A DNA stretch of 64,000 nt from Chryseobacterium sp. (GTDB lineage: Bacteria; Bacteroidota; Bacteroidia; Flavobacteriales; Weeksellaceae). The stretch is from positions 1-64,000 of the forward strand of contig JAITUA010000017.1 in NCBI GenBank assembly GCA_031286615.1, in the 5' to 3' direction. The translations under genes were made by a program, and so were the position numbers. The notes beneath the pieces are model-generated. The model was not told the DNA's origin, searched no databases, and saw only the letters and a program-made list of their open reading frames with translations. Each line of letters begins with the position of its first letter. Position 1 is the first letter of the stretch. Positions 35,671 through 42,085 of this stretch are shown piece after piece.

Positions 35671-35806
35671 AATAGAAAAACAAAAGTACAATTTAATTTG
35701 ATAAAAATGGGATGATGAAGAAAAAGTAACAGATATTTTTCAGGCTGTGACTTCAAACCTAATGATTATAGTTTCTTTTAGGCTCATGAAATATTTTCTG
35801 TAGCAG

Positions 35807-35822
35807 TATGATCCAGATCATA
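35807..35822. promoter_or_regulatory. FNR/CRP-like palindrome
   Basis: TATGATCCAGATCATA is a palindrome with a two-base center, fitting the pattern TGATN4ATCA. It sits directly upstream of the -33 element of the small RNA promoter at 35824 and about 140 bases from the receptor operon, so it could affect either. Confidence 0.4.
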
Positions 35823-35823
35823 T

Positions 35824-35852
35824 TTTGCGAGATAAACAACTTATTATATTTG
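35824..35852 (+). promoter_or_regulatory. Bacteroidetes-type promoter of a candidate small RNA
   Basis: -33 TTTG (35824-35827), 17-base spacer, then -7 TATATTTG (35845-35852). Transcription would begin near 35860. Confidence 0.55.
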
Positions 35853-35859
35853 GCCCATT

Positions 35860-35922
35860 GAAATTTCATATTTCTGACAAATTACAGTATAACCTTCCGA
35901 TGATTCGGGAGGTTTTTGTTTT
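35860..35922 (+). ncRNA. Candidate small RNA, about 62 nt
   Basis: A short stretch lies between a good promoter (35824-35852) and an intrinsic terminator. The terminator has AACCTTCCGA (35891-35900) paired with TCGGGAGGTT (35905-35914) and a TTTGTTTTT tail. No ORF fits inside. It stands alone between the receptor operon and the lysozyme remnant. I do not know a family for it. Confidence 0.45.
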
Positions 35923-36161
35923 TATATTAAGTTTATAAGTTACAGCCTCAATAAATCCAGTGATTGAGCAAATTCAGCAAACGTCCCTTAACAAGCCGAA
36001 GATAAGCAACAAACGTAAAATACAGAGACCTTAGCACTGAATAAGAAAGTCAGTACTTAAAAGGAAAACAATAATAACACTCAATAAAAACAGGTGTTTT
36101 TCCTCACTGTTTTGGGATTTACAATTTTAATTTTGCTGAGCCAATACATAAAGCTAAATAC
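35923..36161. other. Spacer before the lysozyme remnant
   Basis: AT-rich, no gene seen. It contains a -7-like TAATTTTG at 36128-36135, with TTTG at 36111-36114, but the spacing of 13 bases is short. Together with the candidate RNA and its promoter it forms a gap of about 490 bases since the receptor operon. Confidence 0.5.
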
Positions 36162-36602
36162 ATGAAAACATCACAAAAAGGAATCAGTCTGATTGTATCA
36201 TTTGAAGGTTTCAGCGCTAAGCCTTATCTGGATTCTGCAGGAATTCCTACAATTGGATATGGGAATACTTACTATCCGGGAGGAAAGAAAGTAACCATGA
36301 AAGATCCAGCGATCACAAAAGAACAAGGAGTAGAACTATTCGCTGAAGTCCTGCCAACTTATTAAGAGATCGTGAACTCAAAAGTGAAAATAGAACTTAA
36401 TCAGAATCAGTTTGATGCTTTGGTTTCTCATGCTTATAATACCGGAGGATCTGAGACTTTGTTTTCTTTGATTAATAAAAGAGCGGCAGATTTGGAAATT
36501 AAAGATTGGTTTACAAAACGATATATTATCGCAGGAGGAAAAGTTTTAAAAGGGCTTATCCGTAGAAGAAGGGCGGAAGCGGATATGTTTTTTACGAAAT
36601 AA
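36162..36602 (+). pseudogene. Phage-type lysozyme (GH24 endolysin) with an in-frame stop
   Basis: Two open stretches lie in the same frame, 36162-36365 and 36366-36602, split by one TAA at 36363-36365. Together they make a 147-codon GH24 lysozyme of normal length. The catalytic Glu is in SFEGFSAKPYL, followed by DSAGIPTIGYGNT with Asp and Thr; the second half has NQNQFDALVSHAYNTGGS and KVLKGLIRRRRAEADMFF, both typical of phage muramidases. No signal peptide is present. The codon before the TAA is TAT and the following GAG ATC GTG is coding-like, so a single base change such as AAA or CAA to TAA explains the break. Confidence 0.85.
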
Positions 36603-36604
36603 AA

Positions 36605-36635
36605 AGTCCCCACTGTTAGGTGGGGGCTATTTTTA
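36605..36635. terminator. Bidirectional terminator between lysozyme remnant and the membrane module
   Basis: AGTCCCCAC (36605-36613) pairs with GTGGGGGCT (36620-36628), with T-run on the plus side and A-run on the other, so it serves both strands. Confidence 0.9.
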
Positions 36636-37154
36636 TTCTGTTTCTTCTGATTTACTTATTAAGGCAGCTGTCTTAGGTTTACTCTGAATCTTAGCTGCTC
36701 CAAATCCGCCAGCTAATCCCGTAACAAAAGAGAGCCATGTAACAAAATGTTTTTCCTGCCAAACAATTATTATCATAGTTAACACGGCAAAAAGAACAAG
36801 TAATCCTATGTAAACAAACCTACTAGTTCTTTCACCAACAATTGAAGCACTTATTTTTTGGGATTCAATATCTTTGTGGACATCTAATTTTTTTGTGTGA
36901 TAAGCAAACGCATTTTCTTCATTTTTAGCCATTGCGTCTAAAAGCTTATCAACCTGAGCTGAATTTAAATTGCTAATATCCAATCCTGAATCCTTTTTCT
37001 TCATTGCCATCATTGTCAGTTCTTGGAAAATGCTTTCCATTCCTGTCGGTTTTCCAAATGAAGCCATATCATTATTTTCAGACGGTTGGTAAATAGTATG
37101 GTTTGTATCGAGTTGGTTTTCTTCGTGGTTTTCTTCGTTATTAGTTTCGCTCAT
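36633..37154 (-). CDS. Membrane protein with two TM helices (unrecognised, two-gene module)
   Basis: A 173-residue protein (ATG 37154; a longer frame starts at TTG). The acidic, Asn-rich N-terminal section is followed by a helical charged region (SAQVDKLLDAMAKNEENAF) and then two adjacent transmembrane segments (FVYIGLLVLFAVLTMIIIVW and a second near residues 145-165, WLSFVTGLAGGFGAAK). It is downstream of the soluble gene 37160 with a five-base gap, both behind one promoter. I find no known domain. Two TM helices at the C-terminus with a cytosolic coiled-like sensor is a plan often seen in phage defence or toxin modules, but this is only an analogy. Confidence 0.6.
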   Translation of the reverse strand: MSETNNEENHEENQLDTNHTIYQPSENNDMASFGKPTGMESIFQELTMMAMKKKDSGLDISNLNSAQVDKLLDAMAKNEENAFAYHTKKLDVHKDIESQKISASIVGERTSRFVYIGLLVLFAVLTMIIIVWQEKHFVTWLSFVTGLAGGFGAAKIQSKPKTAALISKSEETE

Positions 37155-37159
37155 TTTTA

Positions 37160-37516
37160 TCAATTTATATCATGTGTTATTGAATGTCGATGTTTTTTAT
37201 TATAATAATAAAAATCATAATATTCTGAAATATCGTTTGGTTTTATGTTTCCAACCGCATGACATAGCATCTTATTCACATAGATATTTAACTCATTTAA
37301 ATGCTCTTTCAAATAAATTTCACCCTTTTTTTTAAGATAATATTTGAAAATGATATTCTTAAATGTTTCTTTTTCTTCATTAGAAACATCGTGTTTTTCA
37401 GCGTACTCTTCAAAAAGAACAAGAACATCAGCCAATAATTCTTTTAATGAATCTGTCTGATCAATTCTATCATTGTCCTCTAAGAATTCTGATTTAGAAA
37501 AAATTTTTGTTTTCAT
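37160..37516 (-). CDS. Small helical soluble protein, first gene of the module
   Basis: A 118-residue soluble protein that looks almost entirely helical and charged (LKELLADVLVLFEEYAEKHDVSNEEKE in part), with a Tyr-rich C-terminal stretch (EYYDFYYYN). I recognise no domain. It is directly upstream of the membrane protein, so they probably act together. The promoter at 37556-37586 fits it well. It and its partner lie next to a phage lysozyme remnant and near a tRNA gene. Confidence 0.6.
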   Translation of the reverse strand: MKTKIFSKSEFLEDNDRIDQTDSLKELLADVLVLFEEYAEKHDVSNEEKETFKNIIFKYYLKKKGEIYLKEHLNELNIYVNKMLCHAVGNIKPNDISEYYDFYYYNKKHRHSITHDIN

Positions 37517-37555
37517 AATGACGTTTTTGTATTTTTATCATGGTTATAGTTTGTA

Positions 37556-37586
37556 CAAATTTATACAAAATTCATACCTATGCAAA
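37556..37586 (-). promoter_or_regulatory. Promoter of the two-gene membrane module
   Basis: On the minus strand, -33 TTTG (complement 37583-37586) and -7 TAAATTTG (complement 37556-37563) are separated by 19 bases, an almost perfect Bacteroidetes promoter. The start codon at 37516 lies about 35 bases after the predicted transcription start. Confidence 0.7.
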
Positions 37587-37703
37587 TAAAAGGCGGCAAA
37601 AATATAAAAAATATTTAGATTGTAGAAATTATGACAGGTTTAATTATTAACAATCATCAACTACGTGACAATTTAGTATAATAAAGCTATAAGATAGGTA
37701 ATA

Positions 37704-37874
37704 TTATTCTGCTATTAGTACTACTATTTGATAATATTTACTATTGTCCCTTTCATCGCCTTTTAATATTCCTCCATGTATTGTCCATCCAGAGTCAATG
37801 TAATTGTTTATCTTTTTAACAAGATCATCCATGCTGTTAGCATTAACTACTTCGTATCTATTAATTTTGTTCAT
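37704..37874 (-). CDS. Short DUF1737-like protein (56 residues)
   Basis: A short gene on the minus strand from ATG 37874 to TAA 37704. The protein starts MNKINRYEVVNANSMDDLV, then has VKKINNYIDSGWTIHGGILK and a final SKYYQIVVLIAE. The order of YEVV, a short helix, GWxxxGG and YYQ is the layout of DUF1737, a small domain of unknown function. Codon use is coding-like throughout. It could belong to the accessory pocket or be an old gene. A TAGTTTCG -7-like element lies about 25 bases upstream. Confidence 0.65.
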   Translation of the reverse strand: MNKINRYEVVNANSMDDLVKKINNYIDSGWTIHGGILKGDERDNSKYYQIVVLIAE

Positions 37875-38008
37875 ATATATTATTTTTGTCGAAACTACAG
37901 AATAATATTTAACCGTCCTTACGGTTTCCCGTATAATTATAACTACAGTCTCTCCGTATATTTACGGCGTTTGTATAAACTAAAAGTACAAGTCAAGTTT
38001 TTTTAATG

Positions 38009-38032
38009 TCCTCGGTTGCCCGGGGATTTTTT
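38009..38032 (+). terminator. Intrinsic terminator, copy 1 of an identical stem
   Basis: TCCTCGG (38009-38015) pairs with CCGGGGA (38020-38026), followed by TTTTTT. The stem is identical to the one at 38289. Confidence 0.8.
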
Positions 38033-38180
38033 GCGTCAAAAGAAAATGTACCACAAAAAGTACGATTTCATTAAACAGTGAAGTGTATGGCATATGCATT
38101 GTTAATGATAAAAAAGAGTTTTTAAGAGAGACTTTATTTAACACCACATCATTATAACTTATAATTCATTTTGCACTTTT

Positions 38181-38210
38181 ACCTCCCTATTGACACGGGA
38201 GGTTTTTTTT
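38181..38210 (+). terminator. Intrinsic terminator in the accessory gap
   Basis: ACCTCCC (38181-38187) pairs with GGGAGGT (38197-38203), followed by eight T. No gene precedes it, so it ends an unrecognised short transcript or is a relic. Confidence 0.8.
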
Positions 38211-38288
38211 ATGACTACAATCATAATTCAATTAATAGAGATTTATTAATTTTGAAATGTTAATAAAATTTTTTATTATAAGTTTTTA

Positions 38289-38313
38289 TCCTCGGAGAAG
38301 TCCGGGGATTTTT
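38289..38313 (+). terminator. Intrinsic terminator, copy 2 of an identical stem
   Basis: TCCTCGG (38289-38295) pairs with CCGGGGA (38302-38308), followed by TTTTT. Confidence 0.75.
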
Positions 38314-38359
38314 CTTTTAAAAGAACGGTGTCGTTCTGAAGATTCTAAGTATGAATTGT

Positions 38360-38430
38360 GACCCCACCAAGGATCGAACTTGGATCTAAAGTTTAGGAAA
38401 CTTTTATTCTATCCATTGAACTATGAGGCC
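38360..38430 (-). tRNA. tRNA-Arg (anticodon CCT)
   Basis: Read on the minus strand, the 71-base gene folds as a cloverleaf: acceptor GGCCTCA/TGGGGTC, D arm with GTTCAATGGATAGAAT, anticodon stem AAAGT/ACTTT with loop TTCCTAA (anticodon CCT, reading AGG), and T arm CCAAG/CTTGG with loop TTCGATC. CCA is not encoded. The 3' end faces the accessory pocket at 35.8-38.3 kb. Confidence 0.9.
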
Positions 38431-38471
38431 TGTTTTAAATGAAGCTTTGTCCTGTATTCTTTAAAATTTTC

Positions 38472-38549
38472 TAACGCAAAGACAAAATTCAATACTTTAT
38501 TAATAAGGAAGCTAAGAAAGCGACAATGTCGCTGATGAAGCTATGCGTT
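38472..38549. repeat. Palindromic intergenic repeat (AACGCAAAGAC type)
   Basis: AACGCA (38473-38478) is inverted at TGCGTT (38544-38549). Inside, AGCGACA-A-TGTCGCT (38519-38533) forms a perfect hairpin. The AACGCAAAGAC start is shared with the element at 60081. Confidence 0.5.
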
Positions 38550-38628
38550 GGCTTATGAAGAAACAAAGAAGTTGATTACATCTTTGCTGCCTTTAGAGTA
38601 TAAATTGATAAATTATACCTTTGCGTGA

Positions 38629-38742
38629 AAATGTAAGCAGCACAAATTACTTTTTCCCAGATTTTAATTAAGCTAAATAATCTTCCGAAAGCTTACATTA
38701 AAAGGATATATGGATAAAAGAATCTGCCCTTTAGGGGCAGAT
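38629..38742 (+). ncRNA. Candidate structured RNA
   Basis: ATGTAAGC (about 38630-38637) and GCTTACAT (about 38690-38697) form a perfect closing stem, with an inner AGATT/AATCT pair. A second hairpin follows: ATCTGCCC (38722-38729) paired with GGGCAGAT (38735-38742). A -7-like TACCTTTG precedes it near 38617. No ORF fits inside. I cannot name a family; a known Flavobacterial RNA is possible. Confidence 0.35.
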
Positions 38743-38788
38743 CCAGTAGATAAATACATCTCATTTTTTTAATTAGACAACAATAAAA

Positions 38789-38820
38789 AGCACAGCCGAC
38801 AATGCTGTGCTTAAATTTTT
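38789..38820 (+). terminator. Intrinsic terminator downstream of the candidate RNA
   Basis: AAGCACAGC (38789-38797) pairs perfectly with GCTGTGCTT (38804-38812), then AAATTTTT. It could terminate a transcript from the structured RNA region. Confidence 0.65.
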
Positions 38821-38944
38821 ATTTCAAATTTAATTGCAATTTCAATAGTAGTAAGAAAAGCAAATAAAGTTTCCACTTCGATGTTTATTACATAGTAAAT
38901 GTAGTAATAATTTTAATACGAAATATGAATTTAATGTTAAAATT
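38821..38944. other. AT-rich spacer next to the DnaA-box palindrome
   Basis: Highly AT-rich, no gene seen. With the repeat, candidate RNA, terminator and palindrome it makes up a 563-base gap between the tRNA and the hydrolase. Confidence 0.5.
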
Positions 38945-38980
38945 CACAAGTTATCCACAATTTGTTGTGGATAACTTGTG
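38945..38980. other. Palindrome made of two inverted DnaA boxes
   Basis: CACAAGTTATCCACAA (38945-38960) and TTGTGGATAACTTGTG (38965-38980) are perfectly inverted around TTTG. Each arm contains TTATCCACA, the DnaA box consensus. It can also form a stable hairpin 14 bases beyond the end of the hydrolase gene, so it might instead be a transcription end. Confidence 0.55.
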
Positions 38981-38993
38981 GGAATCTTTGAAA

Positions 38994-39764
38994 TTACTCC
39001 TCAGAAAGGTATTTTACAACAAAATCAGTTAAGATTTTTTTCTCTTCATCACTGCCTTTATTGTCCATGTGACCGTGATTGATGGAAGTTGTTTGTACTG
39101 TCATAGAATACTTTTTTTGTTCTGTCTCATTGGGAAGTACACCTTCATCAGCCGGATAATCATTAGAACGTAAAGTATAAATTTTAGGAACAGAAGTTCT
39201 CGGCAGGAACATTCTCCGGTTGTCCATTGTGATCAGTTTATATACCAGATTAGGATGCTGATTGCCGAATAATGCAGCCATATCACCACCATTGGAGTGG
39301 CCTATTAATGTCAGATGCTTATAATCCAGTTCCGGTTTCGTTTTTTTAAGTTCATTAAGCACAAACAGAATATTATCCGAACCATTTTGCCAGAAAGGTC
39401 TTCTTACCATCTGTAAATTTCCTTCTGTTGGCAGTGCGCTGTCTGTAGTCAGTTCATGTTGAATGCTTACCGTAAAATAACCTTTTGAAGCCAATTTTTC
39501 CGTTAAATAAGAATATTCAAAGTAATCTCCGCCTTTATTGAAACCATAGCCATGATTGAAAATAATTACCTGTTGATTGGGGATCTTTTTATCAGTTTTT
39601 GGATAATAAAAGGCAACAGGAATCTTACGGTTTCTGCTTTGATCGAAAAAGGTTAAAGTATCCAGTTTTACCTCATAATCATGACTTTCAGTGTGTTTAT
39701 TTTGTACAGCACAGCTGATTATAAAAAGAGGAATAGAAAAAAGGATAACAAAGAAGTACTTCAT
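38994..39764 (-). CDS. Alpha/beta hydrolase lipoprotein
   Basis: A 256-residue lipoprotein (MKYFFVILFSIPLFIISC, Cys about residue 18). The hydrolase domain has the oxyanion-hole segment FNHGYGFNKGG and the nucleophile elbow GHSNGGD. The catalytic acid is likely in RSNDYPADE, and His in SINHGHMDNKG. It would be an esterase or lipase-like enzyme attached to the envelope. It begins nine bases after a short fragment of an epoxide hydrolase (39773) on the same strand. Confidence 0.82.
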   Translation of the reverse strand: MKYFFVILFSIPLFIISCAVQNKHTESHDYEVKLDTLTFFDQSRNRKIPVAFYYPKTDKKIPNQQVIIFNHGYGFNKGGDYFEYSYLTEKLASKGYFTVSIQHELTTDSALPTEGNLQMVRRPFWQNGSDNILFVLNELKKTKPELDYKHLTLIGHSNGGDMAALFGNQHPNLVYKLITMDNRRMFLPRTSVPKIYTLRSNDYPADEGVLPNETEQKKYSMTVQTTSINHGHMDNKGSDEEKKILTDFVVKYLSEE

Positions 39765-39772
39765 GGATGGTT

Positions 39773-40051
39773 TTATTTGATAGAATAAAAGAAAGATCTT
39801 AGTTCATCTGCAAATATATGAGGTAATTCCAGGGCAGCAAAATGATCACCCTCATTCATCTTTTTAAAGCTGGTCACATTCACGAAACGTTCTGCCCATT
39901 CTTTCGGAAACTGAGCTTCACGGGGAAATACGAGCACGCCGGCCGGAACATTGCTTTTTTGATGAACATGGGTTCCGCTCCATAAAGCTGCAGCATCTTC
40001 TTTGTACATTCTCGCAGAAGATCCTATTGTTTGAGTTACCCAGTAAATCAT
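39773..40051 (-). pseudogene. Epoxide hydrolase, C-terminal fragment
   Basis: A 92-codon frame that starts at an ATG but corresponds only to the last quarter of an epoxide hydrolase. The matching parts are IYWVTQTIGSSARMYKE near the start, then VPAGVLVFPREAQFPKEWAERF, and the end GDHFAALELPHIFADELRSFF with the catalytic His. The N-terminal domain and the nucleophile are missing, and the upstream 330 bases contain no trace of them. It could still be translated from a start that happens to be present, but it cannot be an active enzyme. Confidence 0.75.
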
Positions 40052-40383
40052 AATATTAAATTGGTTGGTTTGAAAGGTGTTGATAATGAGATTATTATCA
40101 AAGTTATAAACTTTCTCTTTTAATAAGTGTTGTCAAAATCATAAATTTTTTGATTTTTTAATGATGAAAAAAATGTAACTTTAATTCATTAAAATCTCGT
40201 AATACATATTACTGATTCAGGAGTCATTCTGAAGCCTGAAAATCTTAGGTTCAATTTCTGAACCCTATATTTCTATTATATCATATCGAAAAAGCAAAGG
40301 CAATATGTCATTTGTAGTATCAACAGTCATCAGCGGTCAATTTGCTGCTGATTATTGATATTTAATATTTAAAAAAAATCATT
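40052..40383. other. 332-base intergenic gap between divergent genes
   Basis: No gene. Two small inverted repeats occur: TTCAGG...CCTGAA (about 40216-40239) and TAGGTTCA...TGAACCCTA (about 40246-40267). Either may be a control site for the divergent genes. Confidence 0.5.
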
Positions 40384-41025
40384 ATGAATACCTATAAAAT
40401 TGCCGTTATCGGCGGAACAGGAAAATCCGGTCAATATTTGGTTCAAAACCTTTTGGAAAGGAGATATTCCCTCAAACTTTTAGTAAGACATCCTGAAAAT
40501 TTTACCATTCAACATTCTTTAATTGAAGTGGTAAAAGGAGATGTAAGAGATGAAGCAGCTGTGCGTTCATTAATTGAAGGGACTGATATTGTAATGAGTA
40601 CTCTGGGCCAGCCCAAAGGAGAGAAATCTATTTTCAGTGATGCAGCAAGAAATATCATCAGTGCGATGAATCATCATGGGATCAGTCGTTATATTGTAAC
40701 AACGGGTTTGAGTGTGAATACATTATCTGATCAAAAAAATGAAAGGGTAAAAATGGCTACAGACTGGATGTATCAGAACTATCCCGAAACAACAGCTGAT
40801 AAGCAAAAAGAGTATGAATTTCTTATGGAAAGCAATCTGGACTGGACGTTGGTAAGATTACCACTCATTCATCTTACTGATGAAAGTTTTAAAACTGAAA
40901 CAAATCTTACTGATTGTAAAGGAGAAAGTATCAGTGCCACAGATCTGGCTGAGTTTCTGTTTTCTCAGATTGAAAATTCTGAGTATATCAGGAAAAGTCC
41001 GTTTTTGTATAATCCGAAAGAATAA
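40384..41025 (+). CDS. NAD(P)-binding protein, NmrA/atypical SDR
   Basis: A 213-residue atypical SDR. The N-terminal nucleotide motif reads IGGTGKSGQYL, followed by LVRHPE, a VVKGDVRD segment and SRYIVTTGLS. The catalytic Tyr/Lys motif of typical SDRs is not obvious; TADKQKEYEFLMESNLDWTLVRLP and the C-terminal region match NAD(P)H-binding (NmrA-like or flavin reductase-like) proteins. Its role may be as a redox sensor or reductase. It is monocistronic and divergent from the hydrolase fragment. Confidence 0.82.
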   Translation: MNTYKIAVIGGTGKSGQYLVQNLLERRYSLKLLVRHPENFTIQHSLIEVVKGDVRDEAAVRSLIEGTDIVMSTLGQPKGEKSIFSDAARNIISAMNHHGISRYIVTTGLSVNTLSDQKNERVKMATDWMYQNYPETTADKQKEYEFLMESNLDWTLVRLPLIHLTDESFKTETNLTDCKGESISATDLAEFLFSQIENSEYIRKSPFLYNPKE

Positions 41026-41040
41026 CTATTTTATTAATAA

Positions 41041-41180
41041 ACAGAAGCAGTCGTCTCAGAAATGTCATTATGAACGAACTGAAATGTAGTGAAGAATCTC
41101 ACATATTGGTTATCAATGAGATTCTTCCTTCGTCATAATGACAAAGTTCAAGCTATTTGAATTCTGAGACGGCTGATTCT
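41041..41180. repeat. 140-base imperfect palindromic repeat
   Basis: The outer arms (41041-41060 and 41161-41180) match at 18 of 20 positions after inversion. Inner arms TGTCATTATGAACGAA (41063-41078) and TTCGTCATAATGACA pair with one base bulged. GAAGAATCTCA (41090-41100) is perfectly inverted at TGAGATTCTTC (41116-41126). The whole stretch can fold into one long hairpin. It lies between convergent genes and may end both transcripts. Confidence 0.85.
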
Positions 41181-41192
41181 GTTTTAATATCT

Positions 41193-41960
41193 TTATTTCT
41201 TACGGCCATACATCAGTATTCGCTTAAAGGCATAGATAGCAGGATATTTTGTGAACCTTTGTGCGATACGTGATTTAAATTTGGTAATGAAATCTTCTTT
41301 TTGATTTCCTTCCAGACGTTCCAGATAAGGTAATAAGGCTGTTCCTGAAATAAATTCATATAAAGCCTCATGGTCATCTGCAATAATAGGATAAACCTTC
41401 TGGAAAATTTCTATATCCTGAATTCCGTTATCAAATAGAATCTGAGCATAATCGTCCATTGAAAGCACCGGTGAGTCACGGTTGAAATGATTTAACTGTG
41501 ATGCAAAAGGTTCTTCGTCTGCCATTTCCATAAGAATTTGATTGAGGACATTTTCTTTCTGAACGGGCATCTGAATAGCGAGCTGCCCTTCAGGTGATAA
41601 GAGTCCAATGATTTTAGGAAATAAAGTTTCATGATCGTCTGCCCATTGCAAAGCTGCATTACTGAAAACAATATCCCACTTTTGATCAGATTTTGCTGTT
41701 TCTTCAATGCTTTGAAGCTTAAAATGTAAATTGTCATTTTCAAATTTTCTGGATTTTTCGAGCATTTCTGCTGATGAATCAATTCCTAAAAATGTAGAAC
41801 CTGTCAGTTTTTCGGTTAAAATAGAGGTCTGTTCTCCGGTACCACAGCCTAAGTCAATGGCTTTTATATTGTTTTCAGGCTTGATTAATGCTGCTAAATC
41901 GTAAAAGGGTTTGTAGCGTACATCTTTGTACTGATCGTATAATTCGGGATTCCAGGGCAT
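41193..41960 (-). CDS. SAM-dependent methyltransferase, trans-aconitate 2-methyltransferase-like
   Basis: A 255-residue class I methyltransferase. Motif I is IDLGCGTGEQTSIL, motif II GIDSSAEMLEKSR. FSNAALQWADDHETLFPKI and LLSPEGQLAIQMPV are typical of the Tam group, as is the start MPWNPELYDQY. Tam methylates trans-aconitate, a damaged citric acid cycle intermediate, but related enzymes use other acids. It is monocistronic, convergent with the NAD(P)-binding gene across the 140-base repeat. Confidence 0.82.
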   Translation of the reverse strand: MPWNPELYDQYKDVRYKPFYDLAALIKPENNIKAIDLGCGTGEQTSILTEKLTGSTFLGIDSSAEMLEKSRKFENDNLHFKLQSIEETAKSDQKWDIVFSNAALQWADDHETLFPKIIGLLSPEGQLAIQMPVQKENVLNQILMEMADEEPFASQLNHFNRDSPVLSMDDYAQILFDNGIQDIEIFQKVYPIIADDHEALYEFISGTALLPYLERLEGNQKEDFITKFKSRIAQRFTKYPAIYAFKRILMYGRKK

Positions 41961-42048
41961 AAAAATAATTTTGAAATGATATATAAAGGTAAAGAATCTA
42001 TTTTGAAACAGGTATTAAAATGTGGCTGTTATTATTTTAAATTGACAT

Positions 42049-42079
42049 AAAAAAAGCGACTGTTTCTGAAACAGTCGCT
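42049..42079 (-). terminator. Intrinsic terminator after uvrA
   Basis: AGCGACTGTTTC (42055-42066) pairs with GAAACAGTCGCT (42068-42079). On the minus strand it is followed by a T-run, so it ends the uvrA transcript. Confidence 0.85.
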
Positions 42080-42085
42080 CTTAAT

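Larger units (their letters stand above)
37875..38359. other. 485-base gap with repeated terminators
   Basis: No gene seen. Three intrinsic terminators on the plus strand are present (38009, 38181, 38289), listed separately. A forward frame of 76 codons at 37776-38006 overlaps the DUF1737-like gene and is not likely coding. TATTTTTG (37881-37888) and TAATTTTG (38247-38254) are possible -7 elements, but none has a well-placed -33 TTTG. Confidence 0.5.

Noticed and set aside
37776-38006. Forward open frame of 76 codons in the accessory gap
   Set aside because: It lies opposite the DUF1737-like gene, which is far more protein-like, and runs into a terminator.
36162-38430. A complete prophage at tRNA-Arg
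   Set aside because: No integrase, capsid, terminase or duplicated attachment site is visible; only one broken lysozyme and small genes remain.
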